The notes beneath the pieces are model-generated. The model was not told the origin of the DNA and did no database searches. It saw only the letters and a list, made by a program, of their open reading frames with translations. 64,000 bases of DNA from Aliivibrio finisterrensis (lineage in GTDB: Bacteria > Pseudomonadota > Gammaproteobacteria > Enterobacterales > Vibrionaceae): contig NZ_WBVP01000007.1 of NCBI RefSeq assembly GCF_008933155.1, positions 62,001 through 126,000 on the forward strand, written 5' to 3'. The translations under genes were made by a program, and so were the position numbers. Shown in pieces: positions 29,387-43,593 of the stretch (the first letter of the stretch is position 1; every line of letters begins with the position of its first letter).

Positions 29387-32140
29387 TCAAATCGGTGTCG
29401 ATAAATATGTAAACTGGCGACTATTTTTACCAAATGAAGATTTAATTAATCTATTTATGTCCTCGGCATTAACTGAATTCGCTGTTTTTGGAATATCAAA
29501 TAACGCTTCAATTCCATAGTCATGTATCGTGTAACGATTTAAGAACCATGCTTGTTGTACAGAGTTATCTTTTAATGATTCTAAATCTACTACCAACTGT
29601 TTAGCAGCAGCGTTAACCTCACTATCAGTGACCCCTTTCAATAGCTCTTCTATCACCTTGTTAACAGCAGATTCAATAAGCTCTGCATTCTTAGGGGCAA
29701 CTTGTGCCCCAATAAGCCAATGAGGCTTAAATTCACTGTCTGCATTAACCATTACGGCATAGGGTGCATAGTCCAAACTTAATTCTTCACGAACATAATG
29801 CATCACCCTCTTAGATATGATTCGTTGCAACATATCTTCCATAAAAATGGATTTAGCTGATTTATTTTCGATGCTCTGCTCTGATATAAATTGAGCTAAA
29901 TAATGACTGTTCTGCTCAGTATTTACCGCCATCGTCATACTTAGAACAGGATCTGACTTATACGTTAAGGCGTAATCGGTTTTATCCGCAGAACTCAATT
30001 TCATGCTTGCTATATATTGACGAAGTAACGGTTTTAACTCGGACGGTTTTAAATTAGCCACAACCACTAACTGATAATTACGGTTCTGCTGAAATAGTAA
30101 ATGATGCACACGTTTAATTTGATCACTAGTCACCGTGTTTACACCATCACCATCGAGCAATTGATGACGACTGGTTGAAGGAAATGTATTTCTATTAATT
30201 GCTTTAGTAAATTGCCCAAGCGAGGTTGATATATACGCACTTCTGTTTTGCTCAAACTCCTGTTTTACTGCTTTTAATTGCTCTTCATCTACATTAATTT
30301 CAGACATGATCGTAGCCAGCACTGCAAACGTCTCTGCTAGTCCTTCTTTATCTGTTATTCCCTCAATACCATGATGTGTAAAGTTTATAAAAGGATAAAG
30401 TTCTATCCCTCTATTTCTTAAGTGGGAATCTAATTGAGAGCCAGTAAATTTACCTATACCAGTACGAGTCACGGTAGGAACAGCTATATTAGCAGCCGGT
30501 ATCAATTCAGAAGGCAACGCTGCAATCCCCCCTTTACTTGCTAGTGAAAACACCACTTCATCACCAGCATCGAGTTTTCTCAAATAAAGGACATTTACTC
30601 CATTGCCTAGTGTCCAACGCGTTAAATCGAGTTCATCAGATAATTGAGTTTCAGACAGAATCGTGCCACTCGTCATTGGTATAGGAAAAGCAGCACTCAC
30701 ATTATTAATCAGTGGTTCATTTCCTGATTTTGCATATATTGATTTTAGTTCAGGGATACTTGATTCTATTTGAGCCATCGACTCAACCGAATCAACACCA
30801 ATAGCAAATTGATACGAAGATGACAGTAATTCATCAATATGATCATTAATTGCTTTCAAATCTGTCGCTGCTAAAAATGTCTTCAAACTTGCTTCGTAAT
30901 CTAAACTTGATTGACTTATTTGCTGGTTCACAATGCCGTTAACTCTGTTTTCAACATGGTCATAAGGCGTCAATTTTTCTCGGTTGGCATCAAGATTATC
31001 AAGCTGATGATGGTAAGGTTGGAGTAAATTATCTAACTCACTATATGACACGCCATGATCTCGTAGCGAAGCTAGCGTTTCTAAAAATAGTTGTTGGCTT
31101 TGGGTTCTATAATTAGCAGGAAACGAAACTGAAGAGATGAAATAACGCTGATCAGACGCATAGTAATCCGTTGAGTAAATCCATTGAACTGGCATTGCTG
31201 CGTCAAGGTATACCCCACCTAATCTTTGCTGAATAATTGAATGAGCAATTTCATCTAGCCATAACTGATGTTGTTCTTCTCTTGTATTGGTTCGAAAATC
31301 ACCACGCTCAATGACTATAGCAATGCTTGGTGCCTCACCACTTGCTACTTTTCCTATAAAGTTATTTTGATTTAAAGCCTCTAACGGTTTTAAGCTAACT
31401 GTCGAAGTTCCTTTCTTCCAGCTCTCAAAATGTTCTGTGATAAGTTTTATTGCATTTTCTAAAGTAACATCACCACTAATAATAATTTCAGCTAATTGAG
31501 GTTGATACCATTGGTTATAAAATTCAGACAACCGTGCTGAAGAGGCGGATAAAACCGACTCTTTATTTCCAATAGGATCATTACTTTCATAAATCGTCCC
31601 CTCAATTACATGTTCATAAAACTGAGCAGAGATAGGCTTATCTTCTAATCTCGAATGACGAAACTCGCCAAGAATTACCTCTTTCTCCTTTTCGACTTCA
31701 GTCGAAGAGAGTTCAATACCATCAGCAATATCCCTCATCCAGGTGAATGCGTTATTGAGTTCACTATTATTTGGGAGATCTAATTTATAAACGGTTTCTT
31801 CATAAGAGGTGTAGGCGTTAATGTCTGCCCCAAAACTTAAGCCTGCATTTTCAAACAGAGAAATTACATCATTTTGAGAAAAATGTTCACTACCATTAAA
31901 AGCCATATGCTCGACAAAATGAGCATAACCTTTTTGATTATCTGTCTCTTGGAGTGAGCCAGCATGTACAATAAAACGAATGGAGACTTCTTTCTCTCGA
32001 TCAGGATAAATATGATAACGGAACCCATTATCAAGCTGACCGCTGACCCAGCGAGGGTCCGATTTTAGTTCTGTAACGGATGTAGGTGCACACCCTGATA
32101 TAAATAAGCAGACAATAAACGCTAACCAATAACTTTTCAT
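29387..32140 (-). CDS. M16-family zinc metallopeptidase lipoprotein (PqqL-like)
   Basis: 917 aa with a lipoprotein signal (WLAFIVCLFISGCAPTS; lipobox ISGC). The inverted zinc motif HxxEH is HFVEH near residue 75, and a second, catalytically inactive M16 half follows from about 520, as in PqqL-type single-chain proteases. It is probably anchored in the outer or inner membrane facing the periplasm and degrades peptides. AAGGA lies 6 nt before the ATG at 32140 (a GTG directly precedes it). Monocistronic; substrate unknown. Confidence 0.87.
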   Translation of the reverse strand: MKSYWLAFIVCLFISGCAPTSVTELKSDPRWVSGQLDNGFRYHIYPDREKEVSIRFIVHAGSLQETDNQKGYAHFVEHMAFNGSEHFSQNDVISLFENAGLSFGADINAYTSYEETVYKLDLPNNSELNNAFTWMRDIADGIELSSTEVEKEKEVILGEFRHSRLEDKPISAQFYEHVIEGTIYESNDPIGNKESVLSASSARLSEFYNQWYQPQLAEIIISGDVTLENAIKLITEHFESWKKGTSTVSLKPLEALNQNNFIGKVASGEAPSIAIVIERGDFRTNTREEQHQLWLDEIAHSIIQQRLGGVYLDAAMPVQWIYSTDYYASDQRYFISSVSFPANYRTQSQQLFLETLASLRDHGVSYSELDNLLQPYHHQLDNLDANREKLTPYDHVENRVNGIVNQQISQSSLDYEASLKTFLAATDLKAINDHIDELLSSSYQFAIGVDSVESMAQIESSIPELKSIYAKSGNEPLINNVSAAFPIPMTSGTILSETQLSDELDLTRWTLGNGVNVLYLRKLDAGDEVVFSLASKGGIAALPSELIPAANIAVPTVTRTGIGKFTGSQLDSHLRNRGIELYPFINFTHHGIEGITDKEGLAETFAVLATIMSEINVDEEQLKAVKQEFEQNRSAYISTSLGQFTKAINRNTFPSTSRHQLLDGDGVNTVTSDQIKRVHHLLFQQNRNYQLVVVANLKPSELKPLLRQYIASMKLSSADKTDYALTYKSDPVLSMTMAVNTEQNSHYLAQFISEQSIENKSAKSIFMEDMLQRIISKRVMHYVREELSLDYAPYAVMVNADSEFKPHWLIGAQVAPKNAELIESAVNKVIEELLKGVTDSEVNAAAKQLVVDLESLKDNSVQQAWFLNRYTIHDYGIEALFDIPKTANSVNAEDINRLIKSSFGKNSRQFTYLSTPI

Positions 32141-32271
32141 CACACATCCTTGTAGTTTTGTTTATATTTTATTCGCTTCATATCTGAATATAAATTGAGC
32201 ATAATTACAAGAAATAAATATAATAGATATTATTATCAATAGGTTTTCTTGTTGCTTATTTCTCTTCCAAC

Positions 32272-32304
32272 AAAAAAAGGCACCCTTTATGAGAATGCCT
32301 TTCC
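32272..32304 (-). terminator. Rho-independent terminator after the 6-phospho-beta-glucosidase gene
   Basis: AAAGGCA / TGCCTTT stem with T7 on the minus strand, about 100 nt downstream of the stop codon at 32400. Confidence 0.75.
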
Positions 32305-32399
32305 AAGATGTTTTGTTACCAGTTACTGTAGCTTTTCTATTGAGTACTTTTAAAACCATTTAGCTATCGAATCAATAAATACAACTCACATTAATAAAT

Positions 32400-33797
<1,398 letters not shown>

Positions 33798-33955
33798 CTA
33801 CTTACACTCAATAAATTAATATTATTATGAATATAGTCAATAATTGAGAATAAGTCTGAGATATCTCTCTCATCAACAATTCAAACTGTAATAATAATGG
33901 TTGCTAATATCCTTGGGGCGAGGAATACGTAGTTCTTTTCTATGCTTTAGAAACG

Positions 33956-33980
33956 AAAAAAACCAGCATTTCTGCTGAGG
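33956..33980 (-). terminator. Terminator after the broken tRNA copy
   Basis: Minus strand CAGCA-GAAA-TGCTG hairpin followed by T7. It is a second terminator beyond the one that follows the intact tRNA-Trp gene. Confidence 0.75.
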
Positions 33981-33990
33981 TCTTCGAATA

Positions 33991-34026
33991 TAGCAGGGGT
34001 AGAGAGATTCGAACGCCCAACACGCG
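33991..34026 (-). pseudogene. tRNA-Trp 3' fragment (broken duplicate)
   Basis: 36 bp matching the 3' third of the neighbouring tRNA-Trp (T arm, acceptor 3' side) with three substitutions, one of which turns the terminal CCA into CTA. Upstream of it the D arm and anticodon arm are absent. It retains its own downstream terminator. Confidence 0.8.
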
Positions 34027-34076
34027 CGTTCTTATGGTGGGGGAATCCGAGGCTCTTTTCTCAAACCCCAGACAGC

Positions 34077-34109
34077 AAAAAGGCTCATATCTTTCGATAT
34101 GAGCCTTTT
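34077..34109 (-). terminator. Terminator after tRNA-Trp
   Basis: AAAAGGCTCATAT / ATATGAGCCTTTT stem (loop CTTTCG) with T run on the minus strand, 8 bp past the tRNA 3' end. Confidence 0.88.
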
Positions 34110-34116
34110 CTAAATA

Positions 34117-34193
34117 TGGCAGGGGTGGAGAGATTCGAACTCCCAACACGCGGATTTGGAATCCGCTGCTCTGCCAGTTGGAGCTACACCCCT
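34117..34193 (-). tRNA. tRNA-Trp (anticodon CCA)
   Basis: 77 nt including an encoded CCA. Acceptor AGGGGTG / CACCCCT, anticodon stem GCGGA/TCCGC with loop TTCCAAA giving anticodon CCA, and T arm GGGAGTTCGAATCTCTC. The single tRNA of this window, in the place where E. coli has an rRNA operon next to hemG. Confidence 0.97.
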
Positions 34194-34311
34194 GTTGTGC
34201 GTGCTATTGTAATGACTTATATAATAAAATCTACACTTTCCACGCTAAAAAGATGAATCTAAACTAAAATTTCTACTTCTATCGCACTATTTTACTAAAA
34301 ACGAATAGAAT

Positions 34312-34836
34312 TTAACCAAGTTTTATCTTATCAACAAACTGATCCACTCGTTGCCAGTTGGTATATTCAACTTCTTTAGTTGGATCTGTCTCTCCACCAG
34401 TCATTCTCATGATCAATTGAATCATGATTCGATCAAAAAAGTTATAGCGAGGATAGAACAAGGCACCCGCAAAGGTATCTTGCAAAGCAGGGACCCAAGG
34501 TGACTTCAATAAGAACTTTTTAAAATACACGCTCGTTTCTGGCGTATCTTTTCCTTCTTTACGAGCCGTCAAATTAACAATAAAAAAAGCAGCTTTCGTT
34601 TTCTCTAATGCTATTTGGTGCTTAGCGATAAATTGATATAACTTTTTATTCAAATGGCCATAGCGAATAGAAGCGCCAATCACAACCCGATCATAATCGG
34701 CGAATGATACCGTTAATGGTTGATGTAAATCGACTAACTCACACTGAACATCACTTCCCATTTTAGTCGCAATGTAATCCAATATCTTAATTGTTTGACC
34801 TTCACGACTTGAGTGAAGAAGTAATATTCTTTCCAC
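34312..34836 (-). CDS. hemG: Menaquinone-dependent protoporphyrinogen IX oxidase HemG
   Basis: 174-aa flavodoxin-fold enzyme oxidising protoporphyrinogen IX to protoporphyrin IX with quinone as acceptor, in haem synthesis. FMN phosphate loop LLLHSSREGQTIK at the N-terminus, VIGASIRYGH, and the HemG-specific YPRYNFFDRIMIQLIMRMTGG insert. It uses a GTG start with AAGGG 7 nt upstream. Follows trkH by 33 bp, the conserved yigZ-trkH-hemG order. Confidence 0.95.
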   Translation of the reverse strand: MERILLLHSSREGQTIKILDYIATKMGSDVQCELVDLHQPLTVSFADYDRVVIGASIRYGHLNKKLYQFIAKHQIALEKTKAAFFIVNLTARKEGKDTPETSVYFKKFLLKSPWVPALQDTFAGALFYPRYNFFDRIMIQLIMRMTGGETDPTKEVEYTNWQRVDQFVDKIKLG

Positions 34837-34869
34837 AATAAACCCTTTTATCTTTGCTAAAACTAAAAA

Positions 34870-36327
34870 CTAACTACGCCAGAACGTCGGCGTAAATAAA
34901 ATAAGTAAGGTAAACACTTCCAAACGACCAAATAACATTGAAACAATCAATATCCATTTTGCAGCATCATTTACATCTCCAAAATGCACCGCCACTTCAC
35001 CTAAGCCTGGACCTAAGTTATTTAATGTCGCTGCTACCGCAGAAAACGCTGTTAATTCATCAAGTCCTGTCGCTATTAATGCCAACATACAAATGACAAA
35101 TACTAATGCATACGCAGAAAAGAAGCCCCATACGGCATCAACTACTCGTTGTGGTAAGGCTTTACTGCCAATCTTAATGGTAAAAATAGCCCTTGGATGA
35201 ATGAGACGTTTTAGTTCACGCACCCCTTGCAGTGACAGCAATAAAATACGAATTACTTTCATGCCGCCACCGGTTGACCCTGCACAACCACCAATAAATG
35301 ATGAGAACAGCAACAACACAGGCAAAAACAGGGGCCACTCAGCAAAGCTGGTTGTGGTAAAACCTGCGGTTGTTGATATTGATACCGTTTGAAACAAAGC
35401 GTGGTCAACCGCCATTCCTATCGAGTCATACGTACTGTGTTTAAGTAATAACAAGAAGGTGATAAGAAACAACAATATTTGAATAAAGATAAACGCTCGA
35501 AATTCGGGATCTTTCCAATAGTACTTAGGGTGCACGCCACCAGAAGCAAACGCGGCGAAATGCAATGAGAAATTACACGCAGAGATAAGTAAAAACACCA
35601 CAGTAATGCCATTTATCAGTGGGCTATTAAAGTAACCCATACTGGCATCATGCGTAGAAAAACCACCAATCGCTATAGTAGCGAAACTATGAGAAATAGC
35701 ATCAAACCAGTCCATACCTGCCGCCCAAAACGCCAAAGAACACGCAATAGTTAACGTAAGATAGATATACCAAAGTACCTTTGCTGTTTCTGCAATTCGA
35801 GGGGTCATTTTAGAATCTTTAACAGGGCCTGGAATTTCCGCTCGATACAGCTGCATACCACCGATACCTAACACGGGTAAAATGGCTACCGCTAATACGA
35901 TGATACCCATACCACCAAACCATTGAAGTAATTGGCGATAGAATAAAATCGCTTTTGGCAGATGATCTAACCCTGTAAGAACCGTAGCGCCTGTTGTCGT
36001 TAACCCTGAAAATGATTCAAAAAAAGCATTGGTTACCGATACAGCAGGATCTCCTGAAAGCAAAAATGGCAATGCCCCTGCACTGCCGATTACCATCCAG
36101 AAAAGAACGACGATGAGAAAACCATCGCGAGATTTTAATTCTTGTTTATGTTGGCGGTTAGGAAACCAAAGCGCACCACCTCCTGCCAATAATAAGAAGA
36201 AGGTAATAACAAATGGCACACCCGCACCATCACGATAAATGAATGCGACGAAGGCTGGAGCCAACATAAAAAAGCTAAACACCGCAAGTAAAATACCCAC
36301 GATTCGAATAATTGAACGAAACTGCAT
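34870..36327 (-). CDS. trkH: Potassium uptake protein TrkH
   Basis: 485-aa polytopic membrane protein of the TrkH/KtrB channel superfamily. Selectivity-loop regions are recognisable: FSGLTTTGATVL, FATIAIGGFSTHD, ISTTAGFTTTSF and LNNLGPGLG. It forms the K+ conducting subunit, gated by the cytosolic TrkA, which is encoded elsewhere. Sits between yigZ and hemG. Confidence 0.96.
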   Translation of the reverse strand: MQFRSIIRIVGILLAVFSFFMLAPAFVAFIYRDGAGVPFVITFFLLLAGGGALWFPNRQHKQELKSRDGFLIVVLFWMVIGSAGALPFLLSGDPAVSVTNAFFESFSGLTTTGATVLTGLDHLPKAILFYRQLLQWFGGMGIIVLAVAILPVLGIGGMQLYRAEIPGPVKDSKMTPRIAETAKVLWYIYLTLTIACSLAFWAAGMDWFDAISHSFATIAIGGFSTHDASMGYFNSPLINGITVVFLLISACNFSLHFAAFASGGVHPKYYWKDPEFRAFIFIQILLFLITFLLLLKHSTYDSIGMAVDHALFQTVSISTTAGFTTTSFAEWPLFLPVLLLFSSFIGGCAGSTGGGMKVIRILLLSLQGVRELKRLIHPRAIFTIKIGSKALPQRVVDAVWGFFSAYALVFVICMLALIATGLDELTAFSAVAATLNNLGPGLGEVAVHFGDVNDAAKWILIVSMLFGRLEVFTLLILFTPTFWRS

Positions 36328-36383
36328 GATTTATTGGACGCTTTGCGTCATTCTCATCCTAAAAAATTGATGTTATATGAATT

Positions 36384-37001
36384 TCATTCTTGCGATGGAA
36401 ACTCTATTTTTGCGCCACTTTTATTAATCACTGCGGTTTTAAACTCACGAATAATGCGCTTTTCTAACTCGACAGTCATGATAACTTTATTACTATAATC
36501 CGCCATTACTTGTTGCCCTTCAAATTGAAGTAACAAGGTTTCGACCAGACTCACTAAGTTATAATCACAGTGTAAAACCAGCGTCTCTGTAATTCGTTTC
36601 TCTTCTGTTTCAATGAGCTTTAATGCTTGTTGAACACCGCCACCATAAGCTTTAACTAATCCGCCTGTTCCTAATTTAATCCCACCAGAATAACGAGTGA
36701 CTACAGCGGTAATTTCACCAATGCCACTTCCGCTCAATTGAGCAAGAATGGGTTTTCCAGCAGTACCTGAAGGTTCGCCATCATCACTAAAGCCCCATTT
36801 CATTGAATCTTCAGGTCGGCCAGCAACAAACCCCCAGCAATTATGCCGAGCATCAGCGTGCTTTGCTTTTATTTCAGCAACAAACGCCTTGGCCTCATCA
36901 ATTGAAGCGGTTCTAGCAAGGTAGGTAATAAAGACACTTTTTTTGATCTCTTCTTCAAATACCGCCATCGCTTTTGGCACTTGATATGGCTGATCATTCA
37001 T
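36384..37001 (-). CDS. yigZ: YigZ/IMPACT-family protein
   Basis: 205 aa. IMPACT N-terminal domain with the signature SDDGEPSGTAGKPIL and VTRYSGGIKLGTGGLVKAYG, and a small C-terminal DUF1949-like domain (about 140-200). Function is not established; structural work on the family suggests nucleic-acid or ribosome-related binding. First gene of yigZ-trkH-hemG, divergent from fadBA. Confidence 0.93.
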   Translation of the reverse strand: MNDQPYQVPKAMAVFEEEIKKSVFITYLARTASIDEAKAFVAEIKAKHADARHNCWGFVAGRPEDSMKWGFSDDGEPSGTAGKPILAQLSGSGIGEITAVVTRYSGGIKLGTGGLVKAYGGGVQQALKLIETEEKRITETLVLHCDYNLVSLVETLLLQFEGQQVMADYSNKVIMTVELEKRIIREFKTAVINKSGAKIEFPSQE

Positions 37002-37176
37002 AGACTACACTGATAGTAAAAACGGAACCTTAAAGTGTATCACTTCTCATGACATTTACGCTTTTTAAGCTGATATTTATTCGCTAATCGAAGAAAGTAA
37101 ATTTGTGATCAACCAAGACAAACGTAAATAAATTGTTAAATTTAATTTGAAATCTGTTTAAATTAACACCATTATT

Positions 37177-37194
37177 AACTGGTCAAACCAGATT
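37177..37194. promoter_or_regulatory. FadR-type operator upstream of fadBA
   Basis: AACTGGTCAAACCAGATT closely matches the FadR operator pattern (AACTGGTCNGACCAGTT-like palindrome), 51 bp before the fadB ATG. A second half-site, ATCTGGTTAT, at about 37216 makes an inverted pair with the right arm. Binding would repress fatty-acid degradation until acyl-CoA is present. Confidence 0.75.
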
Positions 37195-37244
37195 ATCATA
37201 ATAACGAATACTCTTATCTGGTTATCATTTCATGGAGATAGAAA

Positions 37245-40602
<3,358 letters not shown>

Positions 40603-40629
40603 TGTTTTGAAATACAAACCATAAAAACT

Positions 40630-40659
40630 AAAAAAGTCGCCTTCTTGGGCGACTTTTTT
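40630..40659. terminator. Bidirectional rho-independent terminator
   Basis: AAAAAGTCGCC-TTCTTG-GGCGACTTTTTT; ends fadBA and can end the small minus-strand gene 36 bp to its right. Confidence 0.92.
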
Positions 40660-40695
40660 CGAGTTGATACCTAATTTGGTATCGCTTTTGTTATC

Positions 40696-40770
40696 TTATT
40701 TCTTTGAGATAACTTTCGTATCACGCGCTTGGTGGAACCAAAAACGCTTTCTGCCTGTTGATTTAGACAT
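40696..40770 (-). CDS. Putative 24-aa basic microprotein
   Basis: Starts ATG at 40770 with AAGGA 6-7 nt upstream. The peptide is MSKSTGRKRFWFHQARDTKV plus ISKK: strongly basic, with an aromatic centre. A good -10 box (TATACT) lies about 20-30 bp upstream, and the bidirectional terminator at 40630-40659 follows, so promoter, ribosome site, frame and terminator form one compact unit. I do not recognise the peptide. Chance alone could give a frame this short, so the ribosome site and transcription signals carry the argument. Confidence 0.5.
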   Translation of the reverse strand: MSKSTGRKRFWFHQARDTKVISKK

Positions 40771-41396
40771 GAGATATCCTTCTTAACTTAGTATAAACAT
40801 GCATCAATACGATGCGCTTGTTCAGCCTGAGAAGAGATATTTATCTTATGTAATTTATACATAGGGAAGTTGTACGTTCTTTATCTTATCAATCTAGCTA
40901 TTTTTAAGAAGAGCGGTTGTTTAAAAACTGCTTTTCAAAAATAAAGTAGATAGCCTAATTAACGGTATTAGGTATAAAGCCAACGCATTTTCACAACTTC
41001 GATAGCACACGGTCACATTACATTATAAATAGATCCAGTTAGGCTTATTCGTTGCTAACGATCTGCTGAAATGTTCAATTATTAATGATTGGAAAAGTGA
41101 AATGAAACACGGAGATAATAGCTTTTTCGAAGATATTTCTGAGGGTTTTACTTGTACTTACTACTTGTATTAATAACTCTATACATTAGAGCAAGCGAGC
41201 AAAATAACACGATCCTATAAAAAGTAAAGATCTTATTTACTCTTTTTTATAAAAATTGCTCTACATGATCTATGCAATAAATGCATACAGCTAATGTTTA
41301 AGTTTCATTTTTTTTATTCCGTTAACTCATCTACACTTATTTCATTGCTCAAACACACCGTTTGATGATCGTTATTTATCCTTAATGGAGTTCATT
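40771..41396. other. AT-rich gene-free stretch of about 0.6 kb
   Basis: No convincing coding frame on either strand. The only structure I see is a weak hairpin at about 41220-41252 (AGTAAA/TTTACT around GATCTT, then T6) that resembles a plus-strand terminator, so an unrecognised short RNA upstream of it is possible. The promoter of the downstream oxidoreductase must also lie here. Confidence 0.4.
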
Positions 41397-42377
41397 ATGT
41401 TTAAAGCACTAGTTCTGAATCAAGAAGAGAGAAATACCATTGCTGCTGTTACTGAGATCGACGAGTCTCAACTGCCTGAAGGTAATGTGAAAATCGATGT
41501 AAATTACTCTTCTTTAAACTATAAAGATGGCTTAGCGATTACAGGTAAAGGGCGCATTGTTCGTAATTTCCCTATGGTTCCTGGTATTGATTTAGCGGGT
41601 GTTGTTTCTCAATCAGACGATGCTCGTTATAAAGCAGGTGATGAAGTGGTTCTTACTGGCTGGGGCGTTGGTGAAGGTCACTGGGGTGGCATGGCTGAAA
41701 AAGCAAGCCTAAACGGTGACTGGTTAGTCCCTATGCCAAAAGGTCTAGACGCTAAAAAAGTAATGGCTATCGGAACAGCTGGTTTTACCGCAATGCTATG
41801 TGTTCAAGCGATTGTTGATGCAGGCATTAAACCAGAAGATGGTGAGATCTTAGTAACAGGTGCAAGTGGCGGTGTAGGCAGTGTGTCTATCACGCTTCTT
41901 AACCAACTTGGTTATAAAGTTGCCGCTGTAACAGGCCGAGCTTCTTCAAATGGCGACCTACTTAAATCATTAGGCGCATCACGCATTGTTGAGCGCAGTG
42001 AACTAGAAGAACCAGCGAAACCATTAGAAAAACAACTATGGGCCGGCGCTATTGATACGGTTGGTAGCAAAGTACTAGCAAAAGTATTAGCGCAAATTGA
42101 TTACAACGGTGCAGTGGCTATTTGTGGTCTTGCGGGTGGGTTTGATTTACCAACAACGGTAATGCCGTTCATTCTACGTAATGTTCGCTTACAAGGCGTC
42201 GATTCTGTTATGTGCCCTCGCGAGAAACGCATTAAAGCGTGGGAACAATTAGCTGAGTTACTTCCTGCATCATTCTTTGAGCAAGCAACGAAAGAAGTGT
42301 CTCTTGATGACGCAATTCAAGCCGCAGAAGACATTACCAACGGTCAAATCACGGGCCGTGTTGTTATCAAAATTTAA
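41397..42377 (+). CDS. Acrylyl-CoA reductase / YhdH-AcuI family oxidoreductase
   Basis: 326-aa zinc-independent medium-chain dehydrogenase. NADPH-binding loop VTGASGGVGSVSITLLNQLG near residue 150; YSSLNYKDGLAITGKGRIVR and PMVPGIDLAGVV are typical of the YhdH/AcuI group, which reduces acryloyl-CoA (made from DMSP or propionate routes). Substrate is inferred from family only. I use the ATG at 41397, with GGAG 6 nt upstream, rather than the in-frame ATG four codons earlier. Confidence 0.9.
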   Translation: MFKALVLNQEERNTIAAVTEIDESQLPEGNVKIDVNYSSLNYKDGLAITGKGRIVRNFPMVPGIDLAGVVSQSDDARYKAGDEVVLTGWGVGEGHWGGMAEKASLNGDWLVPMPKGLDAKKVMAIGTAGFTAMLCVQAIVDAGIKPEDGEILVTGASGGVGSVSITLLNQLGYKVAAVTGRASSNGDLLKSLGASRIVERSELEEPAKPLEKQLWAGAIDTVGSKVLAKVLAQIDYNGAVAICGLAGGFDLPTTVMPFILRNVRLQGVDSVMCPREKRIKAWEQLAELLPASFFEQATKEVSLDDAIQAAEDITNGQITGRVVIKI

Positions 42378-42446
42378 TCGATAATAGTAAAAGAGTTAAG
42401 ACTAAGCCCTACCTAGCTTAGTTTTAATATGAAACATCAGTAAACC

Positions 42447-42472
42447 AGGCAGCTTAATCGCTGCCTTTTTCT
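42447..42472 (+). terminator. Rho-independent terminator
   Basis: AGGCAGC-TTAATC-GCTGCCT then T5, after the oxidoreductase gene and before the convergent LysR gene. Confidence 0.88.
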
Positions 42473-42490
42473 TATCTAAAGAATAATAAG

Positions 42491-43432
42491 CTATACAAAT
42501 CCAATGTCTTCAATTCGTTTTTCAATTAACTTACCGCACTCTTCTTTTACTACGCGTCGAAGCCAAGTTTGAGCCGGTGATGAATCACAACGAGAATGCC
42601 AAATTAAAGAGTAATCAAACGGCGTAAATTCAAACGGCAATGGTTTAATAACCAGATCATATCTTTCAGCAACCAAGTATGCGAGATCCGCAGGTACCGT
42701 GATCACTAATGGCATTTTATCAACAATGGCCAACGCCGCTTCTAAATGATACGCCCTAAGTACCTGTCTTCTTTCTCTTTGACCCAATAACGCAGTATCC
42801 AATAACGCCTTTACTCCATCACTGATGGCAATCATGGCGTGAGGTAGTGATAAATAATCATCCAGGGTTAATACTGATCCTGCGAGTGGGTGGTTCTGAG
42901 ATAACAGACATAACACCCCAACCTGCCCTAACACATCCTGCTTAAGCGGAGAAACAGAACCAATTGGTCGACATATCGCCATGTCCACTTTTTCAGTACT
43001 CAGTTGTTTAAACAAGTTCTCATGATTAAGTGAGGTAAACTCTAATGAGATGCTCGGCGCTTGCTCATAAATTTTAGGAAGCGCATAAGGCAAAATGGTT
43101 TGCATTGCATAGTCAGTGGTCGCAATTAAGAAATGCTGATCACAATGCATCGGCGTAAAATCGCTAGGGGTAAGTAACTGGCGTAAAGACTCTAATGGCT
43201 GATTTATTTGCGCATTAATTTCTAAAGCTTTTTGTGTAGGAACTAAATGCTGGCCTTGACGAGTAAAGAGCGGATCACCAAGGAGATCTCGCAATCGCCC
43301 CAACACTCGACTCATCGCTGATTGACTTAAGTTGAGCCGAACAGCCGCTTGGCTCACGCTGTTTTCTTCTAATAATACTCGAAGTGCAATGAGTAAATTT
43401 AAATCACGGCGATAAACTTCTTCTAGTTCCAT
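42491..43432 (-). CDS. LysR-family transcriptional regulator
   Basis: 313 aa. Winged HTH: LNLLIALRVLLEENSVSQAA, VRLNLSQSAMSRVLGRLR, wing FTRQGQHLVPTQKA. The effector domain is typical. It converges on the oxidoreductase gene, so there is no obvious divergent partner; its target and inducer cannot be inferred. Confidence 0.9.
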   Translation of the reverse strand: MELEEVYRRDLNLLIALRVLLEENSVSQAAVRLNLSQSAMSRVLGRLRDLLGDPLFTRQGQHLVPTQKALEINAQINQPLESLRQLLTPSDFTPMHCDQHFLIATTDYAMQTILPYALPKIYEQAPSISLEFTSLNHENLFKQLSTEKVDMAICRPIGSVSPLKQDVLGQVGVLCLLSQNHPLAGSVLTLDDYLSLPHAMIAISDGVKALLDTALLGQRERRQVLRAYHLEAALAIVDKMPLVITVPADLAYLVAERYDLVIKPLPFEFTPFDYSLIWHSRCDSSPAQTWLRRVVKEECGKLIEKRIEDIGFV

Positions 43433-43593
43433 TACCTACACCTATGTTTGATATACCTTAATGGTAATTACGTAGTTTAACGGTTTTAAAAATAAAAAAA
43501 ATCCCGCAATTCATTCATTTCTTGTTGGGATCAAGAACGATAAAAAGGCGGGAAAGTTAGAGTGTGGTGTAATTTTTAATTGTTAAGGTGTTT

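Noticed and set aside
32162-32359. 65-aa minus-strand frame with a hydrophobic segment
   Set aside because: It runs through the terminator of the phospho-glucosidase gene and has no convincing ribosome site.
33940-34149. 69-aa frame containing a repeated LGVRIS peptide
   Set aside because: It is the translation of the tRNA-Trp gene, its fragment and their terminators; this is a well-known artefact of frames across tRNA T arms.
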